Positions 11,242 to 19,574 of a stretch of DNA of 43,838 nt are shown here, one piece after another (the first letter of the stretch is position 1; the number at the start of each line of letters is the position of its first letter). The stretch spans positions 1 to 43,838 of the IMG/VR virus record IMGVR_UViG_3300032665_000067; one strand, given 5' to 3'. The notes below the pieces were generated by a model. It had not been told where the DNA came from and searched no databases. It worked only from the letters and a program-made list of their open reading frames with translations. The stretch comes from a virus. A program made the translations under genes and the position numbers.

Positions 11242-12290
11242 TGAAGCCGATCTACTTCATCGTCACCTTTTGGGGCCGGCAGTACGCGGATTATTTCCGC
11301 GAATCGACGCTTGCTACCCTTGGGCCGCAACTGCGACCCTGCGACAAATGGCTGATCGTCTGCCCGTGTGCCGACCGGCCGGATTATCTAGATCCCAACA
11401 AGTTTATCTGGATCGAGTTGCCGCCAATTGGAGACAATCCGGTCTACAAGCAGCAGAACGAGGGCCAGAAGCTCGCCTACCAATGGTGCTTCGAGCACAA
11501 GGTATGGGCGTCGATGGCCTCTCCCGACTACATCGTGTCGGACAACTATGTGCAAACCCTGATCCGGTTACAGAGCGAAGGCTATGATCTGGTTCAACAC
11601 ACAGCTTTGCGGCAGAACGAAACCACGTTTCGAGCCGAAGCCGGCGATCGCAAGACATTCTCGCCGCGTGAACTCGCGGGATTGAATATTCGGCATTTGC
11701 ACCGCGAGCAGACACCGTTCTTCCAGGGTTCGCGGATGATGCCGTGGCTACCGCCGATGCGGCTGTGGAAGTGCGAAGATCAACTGATCCTGCACTGCTA
11801 CATCGCCAATCCGATCCTGATGAACTTCGGCAGCATCGAGAAACTCAATCTGCGTTGCGTGCGCTATCTCGCGGTGGAGAATGTGTTCCTCGATTACAAT
11901 TTTACGGATGTCAAACGTTATCTGATAACCGATTCCGATGAGCTGTGTACCGCGAGCCTATCGCCGGATTACCCCCCTGCTTGGAAGGAGCGCGGTTCAC
12001 GTCCGCGATGGTGGCTCGATCTTGGCCTTCGCATGTCACGTTATCTGTGGCCGCGCTCCGGTGGCTATGTGTTTGCCCGCGCCGCCTATTGGCATTGCGG
12101 AGAGCTAAAGCACGTGACTTCGACGGAGGAATTCTGCGCGGGAGCATTCCGGTTTGGGCCGCTATCGTTTACGCTCGGCTATCTGGCGCGGTTTTATCTG
12201 TTGCATTTCCTGCCGTTCCTGCGGAGGAAAAAACGCATTAGAAATGCCGTGCGATGGCTGCGTAATCCTGACCTTGTGGGATGCAAATGA
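11238..12290 (+). CDS. Glycosyltransferase-like protein
   Basis: The protein has 350 residues. It opens MMKPIYFIVTFWGRQYADYFRESTLATLGPQL. It then has a stretch (MASPDYIVSDNYVQTLIRLQSEGYDLV) where a GT-A-like enzyme would bind its donor, and ITDSDEL later. It ends with hydrophobic and basic residues (YLARFYLLHFLPFLRRKKRIRNAVRWL), suggesting membrane association. I recognise this layout from unclassified transferases in polysaccharide loci but cannot name a family. GGAGG lies five bases before the ATG. It sits between the SDR and methyltransferase genes with four- and ten-base overlaps. Confidence 0.55.
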   Translation: MMKPIYFIVTFWGRQYADYFRESTLATLGPQLRPCDKWLIVCPCADRPDYLDPNKFIWIELPPIGDNPVYKQQNEGQKLAYQWCFEHKVWASMASPDYIVSDNYVQTLIRLQSEGYDLVQHTALRQNETTFRAEAGDRKTFSPRELAGLNIRHLHREQTPFFQGSRMMPWLPPMRLWKCEDQLILHCYIANPILMNFGSIEKLNLRCVRYLAVENVFLDYNFTDVKRYLITDSDELCTASLSPDYPPAWKERGSRPRWWLDLGLRMSRYLWPRSGGYVFARAAYWHCGELKHVTSTEEFCAGAFRFGPLSFTLGYLARFYLLHFLPFLRRKKRIRNAVRWLRNPDLVGCK

Positions 12291-12928
12291 TAAGACAAAT
12301 CCAAAGCCTCTTGAAACACCGCCCCACCACCTTGGCCTATGTCATGGGACTACCCTTGTCCGAAAGTACCAGGGAACGGGAACTGCATCGCTTGAAGGAT
12401 CACGGCCAGCAGGACGAACGAGAATTGAAGTTCCTGCTAAGACATATCGCAGGTTCAAGATCCATCCTGGAAATCGGCTCCTGCTTCGGCCAGACGCTTC
12501 GTCTGATGGCAAGCGTCTGTCCCAAGGCAAAGATACGTTCAATTGATCTCGGGTTGGGAATCGGCATCATCGAAGGCATGAATACCGGCAAGTATCTTCT
12601 GCAAACCATGGAGGATCTGAAATCCCAAGGTCACGATACCGCCGTTTGCTTCAACAACAGTCACAGCCCCCTTGCGGTGCAATGGGCGCGGAAGAACGGA
12701 CCTTATGATTTCATCTTCATCGACGGCGACCATTCCTACGAGGGCGTCAAGTCGGATTGGCTTGGCTACGGCCCGCTTGGAAAAATGGTCGGATTCCACG
12801 ATATTGCTTCAAAATCAGTCGGCAAGCTCTGGCTCGAAATCAAACGCGACTACAGAGTCATCCAGTGCATCGAAAGCCCCATGGGGGTCGGCATTGTTCT
12901 CCCAAGCCTACCACTTGACGCAGCGTAG
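12281..12928 (+). CDS. Class I SAM-dependent methyltransferase
   Basis: The protein has 215 residues. ILEIGSCFGQTLRLMA is motif I (SAM binding), IRSIDLG follows as motif II, and YDFIFIDGDHSYEGVKSDW with GFHDI matches the Methyltransf_24 group. That group includes sugar and small-molecule O-methyltransferases. N-terminal helices precede the core. The gene follows the SDR and glycosyltransferase-like genes, so methylation of a glycan is the best guess. ATG at 12281 or 12287 could start it. Confidence 0.82.
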   Translation: MQMIRQIQSLLKHRPTTLAYVMGLPLSESTRERELHRLKDHGQQDERELKFLLRHIAGSRSILEIGSCFGQTLRLMASVCPKAKIRSIDLGLGIGIIEGMNTGKYLLQTMEDLKSQGHDTAVCFNNSHSPLAVQWARKNGPYDFIFIDGDHSYEGVKSDWLGYGPLGKMVGFHDIASKSVGKLWLEIKRDYRVIQCIESPMGVGIVLPSLPLDAA

Positions 12929-13301
12929 TACCGGGCGCGATCTGGTTCACGGCTGGAAGATCAATGGCAAACTGTCGCGATACAGGAATTCCTTTATCTA
13001 TCCGTGGACCGACAAGGCCATCGTCATCAAGGGCATAGAGCTTCTACCCTTCCCCAAGTGGCAGCATGTGCCGATCAAGTGCAGATGGTTGATGGTTGGA
13101 AACAGTTATGTCAGTGATATAATGCTGATGTCGGACGGAGACCGGACGGCTAACTTCGGGCTGAACTTCCAGTTTCCTGGACGGGATACGGAGACGGTCC
13201 ATAGCTATCTCGATCTTCACGGCCACTGCTTCCCGGGAGCCTTCGTCTCCGTCATGCTCAACTTCTTCTACGAGATGGACCATGTGGAACGCAGTCTATG
13301 A
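12915..13301 (+). CDS. Hypothetical beta-rich protein, start uncertain
   Basis: About 128 residues follow a possible TTG start that overlaps the methyltransferase end. The frame is open much further up, but that part lies antiparallel in meaning to the methyltransferase frame and looks non-coding. Visible text includes WTDKAIVIKGIELLPFPKW, MVGNSYVSDIMLMSDGDRTANFGLNF and LDLHGHCFPGAFVSVMLNFFYEM. These suggest beta strands of a jelly-roll kind. It lies between the glycan genes and KTSC. No function was recognised. Confidence 0.55.
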   Translation: MTQRSTGRDLVHGWKINGKLSRYRNSFIYPWTDKAIVIKGIELLPFPKWQHVPIKCRWLMVGNSYVSDIMLMSDGDRTANFGLNFQFPGRDTETVHSYLDLHGHCFPGAFVSVMLNFFYEMDHVERSL

Positions 13302-13446
13302 CAAGGAAACCCAGACCATGAAACTGACGTTTCCGAACGGCAGGACCTACGAGTTCGAGGGCGTCCCTCCCGATATCTACGAGAATTTCCAGAAGGCGGA
13401 AAGCAAGGGGACGTTCTACAACACTTATCTACGAGGTCAGTATTGA
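13282..13446 (+). CDS. KTSC-domain protein
   Basis: The 54-residue product is a complete KTSC domain: MWNAVYDKETQTMKLTFPNGRTYEFEGVPPDIYENFQKAES, then GTFYNTYLRGQY. KTSC is a short alpha/beta domain found alone or fused to tRNA-synthetase-like and other proteins; its role is not well known. It overlaps the previous gene by 20 bases. Its TGA overlaps the TTG start of terL, so TerL is probably translated by coupling from it. Confidence 0.85.
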   Translation: MWNAVYDKETQTMKLTFPNGRTYEFEGVPPDIYENFQKAESKGTFYNTYLRGQY

Positions 13447-15458
13447 CTCCCGAACTCAAGGATACCGTTCTCAAGCTCGGAAGGAATAGACTCCTTGCCC
13501 ATCAAGTCCTGTTCCAGCATCGTCATTCTGACAGAACGCCCGCTTTCCACAGTGAGGTTATTGATTTATGGCATTCGCAGATACCCGCAGCATTGGTTAT
13601 GGTTTTCCGGGAAGGTGGGAAGTCTACCATCGCTGAGGAAGCGTTCGTTATTGGAGCAGGCTATCAACTATTCCACAACGCCCTTATCATTGGAGCTACT
13701 GAGAAGCGTGCCTGCGAACGATTAAGAGCGATCAAGCATGAGATCGAGACCAACGAACTTGTACAGATGCTCTTTGGAAACCTTGTGGGCGCGGTATGGA
13801 ACGAAGCAGAAATTATACTTTCAAACGGTGTCCGCATTATTGCGGTGGGTCGAGGCCAATCGCTTAGAGGCACCAAGCATCTGCATTATCGTCCCGACTT
13901 CTGCTTTTGCGACGACATTGAGGAAGAAGAACACGTCAAAACCCCGGAAGCCCGCGCCGAAACGCTAGGCTGGTTCATGTCGGTCGTGGTCCCCGCACTG
14001 GACAAACACGCCAGAATCCGGATCAATGCAACGCCGCTCGATCGCGATGCGCTGCCCTTTGCCATCCGTGACAAGCTCAAATGGCCGACCAAAACCTATC
14101 CCATTGAATATATTGATGAAAATAACAAGCGCCAACCGACATGGCCGGCGCGATATCCCTTGGACTGGATCGACCGCAAGAAACGGGAGTTCGAGAGCGT
14201 CGGACGTCTGGACGACTATCTCCGAGAATACATGTGTATCGCGGAAGATCCCAAACGCAAGACATTCACCAGCGATATGATCGTGGTAACCCCGAAGGTG
14301 AGAACATGGCACCCTACCTACGCCTTCTTCGATCCGGCGAGGACTACCAAATCAACATCGGCCACAACTGGGTGGGCGGTGTGGTCGTGGATCAGCAATC
14401 GTTTGATAGTCTGGGACGGCGGTGGCAATCTGTGGAAACCCGACCAGATGGTGAAGGAGATATTCAAGGCAGCAAACGACTACTCCCCGGTAACGATTGG
14501 AGTTGAGGAAGATGGCTTGAACGAATTCCTGATGCAGCCGTTACGGCATGAGATGGTCAGGCGCGGTTATGTCATTCCGATTCAGCCAATGAAAGCACCG
14601 AAAGGAAAATTTGGTTTTATCGAAGGATTGCAGCCGTTCTTCAACGCAAGGGAAATCAGCTTTGCCAAGGAACTCCCCGAACTAAGAACCCAATTCCTCT
14701 CCTACCCCACAGGACGAATCGACGGGCCGAATGCGCTCGCTTACGCTCTCCTTATGCGACCGGGAGAGATTATCTATGACGATTTCGGCGCGGATAATGT
14801 TGGCGACGTACCTGTTCGGGAGCGTAGCTCTACTTGGCTATGTCTTGGTGCACGGCATGGTCTCACTACTGGAGTCCTTGTCCAATATGACGGCCGGCTC
14901 TCCATCCTCGCCGACTTCGTTCACGAAGGAGACCCCGGCTCCTGTGTCGAAACCATAGTGAAGGAGGCCAATCTTGTCGCCCAAGGGAAACTGGTGGCTA
15001 GTGCTGAACACTGGTCTGGCTATAATCATATTGGTTTGCGTGGTGCTGTATCTAAGATCCCCGCCGAGCTGCACCGGGGAAGCCTCTCCGAAGTGGGGCG
15101 AGACGAAATACGCGCCCTGCTCCGCAAACGAATCAAGGATGCCCCCGCACTTAGGGTTTCTGGGAATGCCCACTGGACACTGAACGCTTTTGCAGCCGGG
15201 TACTGCCGGGAAATCGGCAAAGACGGCATCGTGAAGATGGAAGCCAAGGAGGGGGTTTATCGGGTCTTGATGGAAGGATTGGAAGCCTTTGCAGGTCTCC
15301 TTAAACTCGGTATGATGGACAAGCCCAACATGCAGCGCACTGCATCGGGACAAAGCTATATCTCGGCTCTGCCGGGAAGGATGGGGGTCACGGATGCGAA
15401 GGATAATTTCCCTTCTGCTGGTATCGTTTCTGAGCCTCTGTCCGCTCGGCGTCATTGA
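13443..15458 (+). CDS. Terminase large subunit
   Basis: The 671-residue ATPase-nuclease packages DNA through the portal. Walker A is FREGGKST at 55-62. Walker B is FCFCDD at 153-158, with a catalytic Glu just after. The C-terminal nuclease begins at YAFFDPAR (D297) and continues with VEEDGLNEF near 354-362. Residues from about 455 to 670 form an extra conserved-looking region (AHWTLNAFAAGYC, EGVYRVLMEGLEAFAGLL), making the protein longer than most. TTG is the start, with GAGG six to seven bases before it. Two membrane-protein frames are embedded in this extra region (14776-14958 and 14974-15183). No small terminase was recognised beside it. Confidence 0.92.
   Translation: MTPELKDTVLKLGRNRLLAHQVLFQHRHSDRTPAFHSEVIDLWHSQIPAALVMVFREGGKSTIAEEAFVIGAGYQLFHNALIIGATEKRACERLRAIKHEIETNELVQMLFGNLVGAVWNEAEIILSNGVRIIAVGRGQSLRGTKHLHYRPDFCFCDDIEEEEHVKTPEARAETLGWFMSVVVPALDKHARIRINATPLDRDALPFAIRDKLKWPTKTYPIEYIDENNKRQPTWPARYPLDWIDRKKREFESVGRLDDYLREYMCIAEDPKRKTFTSDMIVVTPKVRTWHPTYAFFDPARTTKSTSATTGWAVWSWISNRLIVWDGGGNLWKPDQMVKEIFKAANDYSPVTIGVEEDGLNEFLMQPLRHEMVRRGYVIPIQPMKAPKGKFGFIEGLQPFFNAREISFAKELPELRTQFLSYPTGRIDGPNALAYALLMRPGEIIYDDFGADNVGDVPVRERSSTWLCLGARHGLTTGVLVQYDGRLSILADFVHEGDPGSCVETIVKEANLVAQGKLVASAEHWSGYNHIGLRGAVSKIPAELHRGSLSEVGRDEIRALLRKRIKDAPALRVSGNAHWTLNAFAAGYCREIGKDGIVKMEAKEGVYRVLMEGLEAFAGLLKLGMMDKPNMQRTASGQSYISALPGRMGVTDAKDNFPSAGIVSEPLSARRH
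14776..14958 (+). CDS. Overprinted small membrane protein 1 (inside terL)
   Basis: This frame is shifted +1 from terL. It encodes 60 residues: MTISARIMLATYLFGSVALLGYVLVHGM as one transmembrane helix, then a Ser/Thr/Pro-rich soluble tail ending APVSKP. GGGAGAG lies eight bases before the ATG. Its TAG at 14956-14958 is followed at once by the ribosome site of the next embedded gene. Function is unknown; a lysis or membrane role would be typical for embedded phage genes. The frame could still be accidental. Confidence 0.5.
   Translation: MTISARIMLATYLFGSVALLGYVLVHGMVSLLESLSNMTAGSPSSPTSFTKETPAPVSKP
14974..15183 (+). CDS. Overprinted small membrane protein 2 (inside terL)
   Basis: A perfect AAGGAGG lies six bases before a TTG start. 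The 69-residue product has one transmembrane helix (WWLVLNTGLAIIILVCVVLYL). A Cys- and Pro-containing tail follows (SPPSC, KYAPC, HLGFLGMPTGH), which would be periplasmic if the N-terminus stays inside. It is in the same +1 frame as 14776-14958. The ribosome site and the helix together make it the better supported of the two. It could be spanin- or holin-like, but no family was recognised. Confidence 0.55.
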   Translation: MSPKGNWWLVLNTGLAIIILVCVVLYLRSPPSCTGEASPKWGETKYAPCSANESRMPPHLGFLGMPTGH

Positions 15459-16296
15459 ACTCCATGCTCAAGCGGTCCAGGTCGTAGCATCATGCGGAAC
15501 GCTTCCTTCCACTCCATCGGTAGGTAGCGCGAACGGCCCCATTACGATCGACCAGACCGGCAAGCTCTGCGTTAACGCAGTCGTCAATGCCAATACGGTC
15601 ATAGCCACGCCCCTGGCGGTCGTCGTCGTCGCCACTCCGCTTTCCGTTACGGTCACCCCTTCCATCGTCGTTAACGTTGCTACCCCGCTTTCGATCAATG
15701 TCCCGCAAGTCGCCGCTATCGTGTCGGGGGCCTATGCGGACGGTGCCCAAACCACAATCGGCGATAAAGGAGACGGCCTTTATTCCGGCAGTGGATCGTC
15801 CACATTGATGTCCATCATGAAGGGCATTTATGCGGCGATTGTCAGCAATGCCAGCATTATAGTGGCTAATACTCTGACGGCTGGCCAACAAACTATGGCC
15901 AATTCCAATCCTGTTGCACTAGCCTCCAACCAATCGGTAGGAGACCCTTGCACCTTCCAGGCCAAGACAATGACGACCGTATCGGTTAATACGGCAACGG
16001 CCCTCATAGTGCCGGGAGTATCCGGTAAATTGATCTATGTCTGCTACGACAAGGTTCTGGATGGTGCGGCAGAGGAAGTTTCTTTGGTCGAAGGTACTGC
16101 TACGGGCGGGAGTCTCAAGGCCGTCGATGGCAGCACCACAGTCGCTCAGGGCAATCCACTTGCTGCAAACGGCGGCTGGAGCAGCGGCGCGGGAATCGGA
16201 ACCGTGGCGCAGACGGCCAGTCCATCCAGCAATCTTCTCGTTTTGAAATCGGGTACGGCAACTGCGGTGATTCGCACTACCTACGTCCAGCAATAG
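15394..16296 (+). CDS. Exported beta-rich repeat protein
   Basis: The protein has 300 residues. It starts with a textbook Sec signal peptide (MRRIISLLLVSFLSLCPLGVIELHAQA, cleavage after HAQA). A set of imperfect repeats follows, of the type VATPLSV-V-V (residues about 70-110), and then Ser/Thr/Gly-rich strands. The start lies within the end of terL in the +1 frame, behind GGGGG. It is the first of three exported proteins before the portal. It may decorate the virion or act in the periplasm; nothing in it names a family. Confidence 0.75.
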   Translation: MRRIISLLLVSFLSLCPLGVIELHAQAVQVVASCGTLPSTPSVGSANGPITIDQTGKLCVNAVVNANTVIATPLAVVVVATPLSVTVTPSIVVNVATPLSINVPQVAAIVSGAYADGAQTTIGDKGDGLYSGSGSSTLMSIMKGIYAAIVSNASIIVANTLTAGQQTMANSNPVALASNQSVGDPCTFQAKTMTTVSVNTATALIVPGVSGKLIYVCYDKVLDGAAEEVSLVEGTATGGSLKAVDGSTTVAQGNPLAANGGWSSGAGIGTVAQTASPSSNLLVLKSGTATAVIRTTYVQQ

Positions 16297-16298
16297 CC

Positions 16299-17093
16299 AT
16301 GCGGAAACACCTATCGACCATAGCAATCCTCCTGCTATGCGCGGGATTGGCTTGCCTGTCGCAAGTCCCGACCGGGATATTCAAGTCCGCTCATGCCCAA
16401 ACAACGATGCTGTTGACGGGGGCGGGGCTGGGTGCGCCGGGAGGTGGGGGTGCTACCTGGGCAAATCAAAGCTCCTATATTATTCCTTATGGGACTTCGG
16501 GGCCAACCTACACGGTCGGAAGCATTCCCATTGGAACGGCAACGTCAACGCGCCAAGTTGTCGTGGCTATTGCAGCCGCGGCGCTTGGAACTTACTCTGT
16601 CACCGTCAATTCAATATCGCTCACTCAAGTATCCGGTTCCAACACTTTTGATGGGAGTACAGGTTGGTCATGCGCCACGTTTTCTGGAAATATTACCAGT
16701 TCAACAACGGCCTCAGTGGCAATTACCACAACTGGTTCGCATTTTTTCGGGGGCGGCTTCATCGTTGGAGTGCTTGATAATCTCAATAGCGCCACAGCGG
16801 GAAGCGCCACTTACGGGGATTATACGTCGGGTACAGGTCCCTACGCTGCGGTTGGTAGCATCACCATTTCGAGCGGTGGTTGGGGCATTGCGACGGCCGG
16901 ATTTTCTGGTACTGCTACGCCTTCAATTTCATGGACGACTTTGAGCCAAGATACATCGGCAACGGATGCCGGTGACGGCATTGAAATTAGCGAGGCATCA
17001 ACTAAAAGCGCCGGGAGTCTGACGCCCACCGTTTCCAGCATTGGGACGAGTGTAAATGCTGGTGCCTGCATGACAGCAGCGGCATGGAGATAA
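16299..17093 (+). CDS. Exported Gly/Ser/Thr-rich protein
   Basis: The 264-residue protein has an N-terminal signal (MRKHLSTIAILLLCAGLACLSQV…KSAHAQT) and a Gly-rich linker (GLGAPGGGG). It then has strand-rich text common in appendage or adhesin proteins (STTASVAITTTGSHFFGGGF, GSITISSGGWGIATAGF). A Cys pair (C124, C257) could form a disulphide outside the cytoplasm. It starts two bases after the previous stop. No enzyme motif was seen. Confidence 0.7.
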   Translation: MRKHLSTIAILLLCAGLACLSQVPTGIFKSAHAQTTMLLTGAGLGAPGGGGATWANQSSYIIPYGTSGPTYTVGSIPIGTATSTRQVVVAIAAAALGTYSVTVNSISLTQVSGSNTFDGSTGWSCATFSGNITSSTTASVAITTTGSHFFGGGFIVGVLDNLNSATAGSATYGDYTSGTGPYAAVGSITISSGGWGIATAGFSGTATPSISWTTLSQDTSATDAGDGIEISEASTKSAGSLTPTVSSIGTSVNAGACMTAAAWR

Positions 17094-17094
17094 C

Positions 17095-19488
17095 ATGCGA
17101 AGATGGTGGATTTTAGTTATTGCGTTGCTGTTTTGTGGCCCTTCGGTTGATGCAGAGTTTTGGATTGGACAGACTTACGCTACTTCCTCTAGCTTTCATA
17201 ATGCGTCCATTGGTGCGGGCGGCTATATTGTCGGCATGTCGCTTAATTCGGATGGGACAATGGCCGCTAGGCCAAATACCTACGGGGCCTACAGTTGGCA
17301 GGCTGGCACGAAGAACCCACAGACCGGCACTACTGGAACATGGCAACAACTGCTTTCGCCCGCTGCTATTGCAAACTCTCTCACGACCACCCAATGGCTT
17401 CATGATATTATTCAAGGTGACGGAGAGGCGGCGTTTTTTGAATTGCAGATCGCACCGAGTAATTCCACTATTTGGTACGGTGTTTTCGACGGATATGTGT
17501 GGAAATCAACCAATGCAGGTGTGACTTGGACAAAAACGGGATCGACACCCACGGGGTCGCAAATGACCTCGATATCGGCGGGCGGTAAGTGGCAGAATTG
17601 GGGACCGAAACTCGCCATTCACCCGACCAATCCCGCAGTGCTCTATATCGGATTACCGACTGGGCTTTATTTCACTGACGATAGCGGAACGACCTGGACA
17701 TTGGTGAGCACTGCGCAGGTTCCCGCGCCGACTTCCGGCTATGTCACCGGCATAGCATTCGATCCATCGACGCCCTCGACGGTCTATGCCAATTCCAACG
17801 GCAACGGGACTTATCAAACAACGAATGCCAGCACTAGCAGCGCAGGAACGTGGAGCGCGATATCCGGCGGTCCAAGCACAAACGGTGTTGTCTCCGGTAA
17901 GGTCACTCCTACCGGGGGGATTTATTACGCGCTAGATGGTGTTAACGGGTCTGCGGGTAATTTGTGGGGCTACAATGGATCGTGGACTCAGGTGTTATCC
18001 AACTCCCCCGATCCGGTTTTTGCCTTTGCCGTCGACCCGTCAAATGCCAGTCATCTTATCGCTGCCGGCACCGTTAATGCTCAGTTCAACGAGACGACGA
18101 GTGGCGATAGTGCAAGTGGTTGGTCAGGTTGGACAGCTAACGCCACGCAGAGCGCAACGGGCGACATTCCGTGGATGACAATTCTATCGCCCTATCTCGC
18201 GGGAGCCTATCTGTACTTTAACCCTTCAAATTCGCACATGCTTTACTCGACGGGAGGCAATAGTTTTTGGACCATAACATGGTCGGGATCAATTACTACT
18301 GGCACGACAATGACTGCAAATTCAATGGGGCGCGGCATCGAGGAATTGGTTGGCACATCTGTTTTGGCGCCTCCGACGGCTACGACTAATCCCGTTTACG
18401 GCATGGAAGATCACGCCGCGTGGTACAAAACTCCAAGCACATTGGGGTTATATCAATCTACTTTTGGATTAAACGGGAATAGCACGGTAATTGCTATTTG
18501 GGATATGAGTGACTGCTCAACGAGCGCAACTACCTTAGTCGCAAATGCGGACGGCAACTACGGCGGCGACGGCGGAGAACAATCGGCGATTTCAACTGAC
18601 GGCGGCCAGACCTGGACGCAGTTCGCCAGTACGAGTTATAATCCGTCAACAATTTCAGGCGGCACCATTGCCTGCGGCACACCAAACAATATCGTTATAG
18701 CCAAAACGAATGGCACAGGAACCGCGCCATATTATACGACCGACGGCGGTGCGTCATGGCACGCGATTTCTATGACTGGCCCTAGCGGCGCTGTAAGTTG
18801 GAACCACTTTTGCGGGGCAAGTTTCTACAAGGCAAAATGCGTCGCTGCTGACAAGGCCGATGCGACCGGAATGACGTTCTATCTCATGCTCGGCGGCTCA
18901 GACGGCAATCAGGGTTTTTATAAATCTACCAACGGCGGCGCATCGTGGACATTTCAAAGTGCCGGAAATTCAAGGGGCAACCTCAGCGACCAGAATGTAA
19001 AGATCAGGGCCACGCCCGGACAGGCAGGAGACATTTGGTGGGCATCTGGGCCATCACCTAGCGCCGGGGATAACACACTTCAACATTCAACCAACGGTGG
19101 GGCGAACTGGACGACGATTACGAATGCAAGTAACGCGGCTTGTATCGGTTTTGGTGCCCCGGCTCCCGGTAAATCCTACCCGAGCGTTTATTATATTGGT
19201 TGGTATAACGTTGCCGGCGTGACGCAGACTTACGGCGTATGGGAAGCTGATGACATTGGGACAAACGCACAGGGAACATGGAAACAGCTACTTAATGTGG
19301 ATGGTAGCGCATTCCCATTAGACAGCCTTGATATTGTAACAAGTTGCAGCGGTGACCCTAATATGTCGGGACATGTCTATTTAACATTCGGCGGGTCAGG
19401 CGGCGCTTATTATCCCTACCTTCTCAACCGCGACCTCGATCCGGCGAGCAATGACAATACCCCCGCATATCTGGACAAGGTGGGGTGA
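17095..19488 (+). CDS. Exported Asp-box beta-propeller protein
   Basis: The protein has 797 residues. A signal peptide (MRRWWILVIALLFCGPSVDAEF) is followed by at least six Asp-box motifs of the S/T-x-D/N-x-G-x-x-W type, near residues 136, 193, 500, 547, 610 and 664 (for example STDGGQTW, STNGGASW). Asp-boxes mark the blades of sialidase-like and GH74-like propellers. No sialidase catalytic arginine motif (FRIP) was seen, so it may bind or cut glycan in another way, or be purely structural. GGAG precedes the ATG. It lies just before the portal gene. Confidence 0.75.
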   Translation: MRRWWILVIALLFCGPSVDAEFWIGQTYATSSSFHNASIGAGGYIVGMSLNSDGTMAARPNTYGAYSWQAGTKNPQTGTTGTWQQLLSPAAIANSLTTTQWLHDIIQGDGEAAFFELQIAPSNSTIWYGVFDGYVWKSTNAGVTWTKTGSTPTGSQMTSISAGGKWQNWGPKLAIHPTNPAVLYIGLPTGLYFTDDSGTTWTLVSTAQVPAPTSGYVTGIAFDPSTPSTVYANSNGNGTYQTTNASTSSAGTWSAISGGPSTNGVVSGKVTPTGGIYYALDGVNGSAGNLWGYNGSWTQVLSNSPDPVFAFAVDPSNASHLIAAGTVNAQFNETTSGDSASGWSGWTANATQSATGDIPWMTILSPYLAGAYLYFNPSNSHMLYSTGGNSFWTITWSGSITTGTTMTANSMGRGIEELVGTSVLAPPTATTNPVYGMEDHAAWYKTPSTLGLYQSTFGLNGNSTVIAIWDMSDCSTSATTLVANADGNYGGDGGEQSAISTDGGQTWTQFASTSYNPSTISGGTIACGTPNNIVIAKTNGTGTAPYYTTDGGASWHAISMTGPSGAVSWNHFCGASFYKAKCVAADKADATGMTFYLMLGGSDGNQGFYKSTNGGASWTFQSAGNSRGNLSDQNVKIRATPGQAGDIWWASGPSPSAGDNTLQHSTNGGANWTTITNASNAACIGFGAPAPGKSYPSVYYIGWYNVAGVTQTYGVWEADDIGTNAQGTWKQLLNVDGSAFPLDSLDIVTSCSGDPNMSGHVYLTFGGSGGAYYPYLLNRDLDPASNDNTPAYLDKVG

Positions 19489-19574
19489 TGACAGCCCTGT
19501 TTTGGTGTATTCTGCCTTCCACGATCGCGGTAATTTGGCTGTCCTACTATCACATAGCGGGCAAGAATGGCTGA
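19488..19574 (+). CDS. 28-residue single-span membrane protein
   Basis: The product is MTALFWCILPSTIAVIWLSYYHIAGKNG in full, split here as head (MTALFWC), helix (ILPSTIAVIWLSYY) and tail (HIAGKNG). Its ATG overlaps the previous stop (TGATG) and it has AAGGTGGGG upstream. Its last eight bases overlap the portal start. It fills the gap between propeller and portal exactly. The role may be holin-like or simply to couple portal translation. Confidence 0.5.
   Translation: MTALFWCILPSTIAVIWLSYYHIAGKNG

Noticed and set aside
13443-15458. The possibility that terL ends early and only the small frames after 14776 are real.
   Set aside because: The terL frame keeps convincing protein text to its stop (AHWTLNAFAAGYC, GVYRVLMEGLEAFAGLL), so both readings are kept.
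16432-16944. A 170-codon rightward frame.
   Set aside because: It lies inside the exported protein 16299-17093 in another frame and has no plausible start signal or motif.
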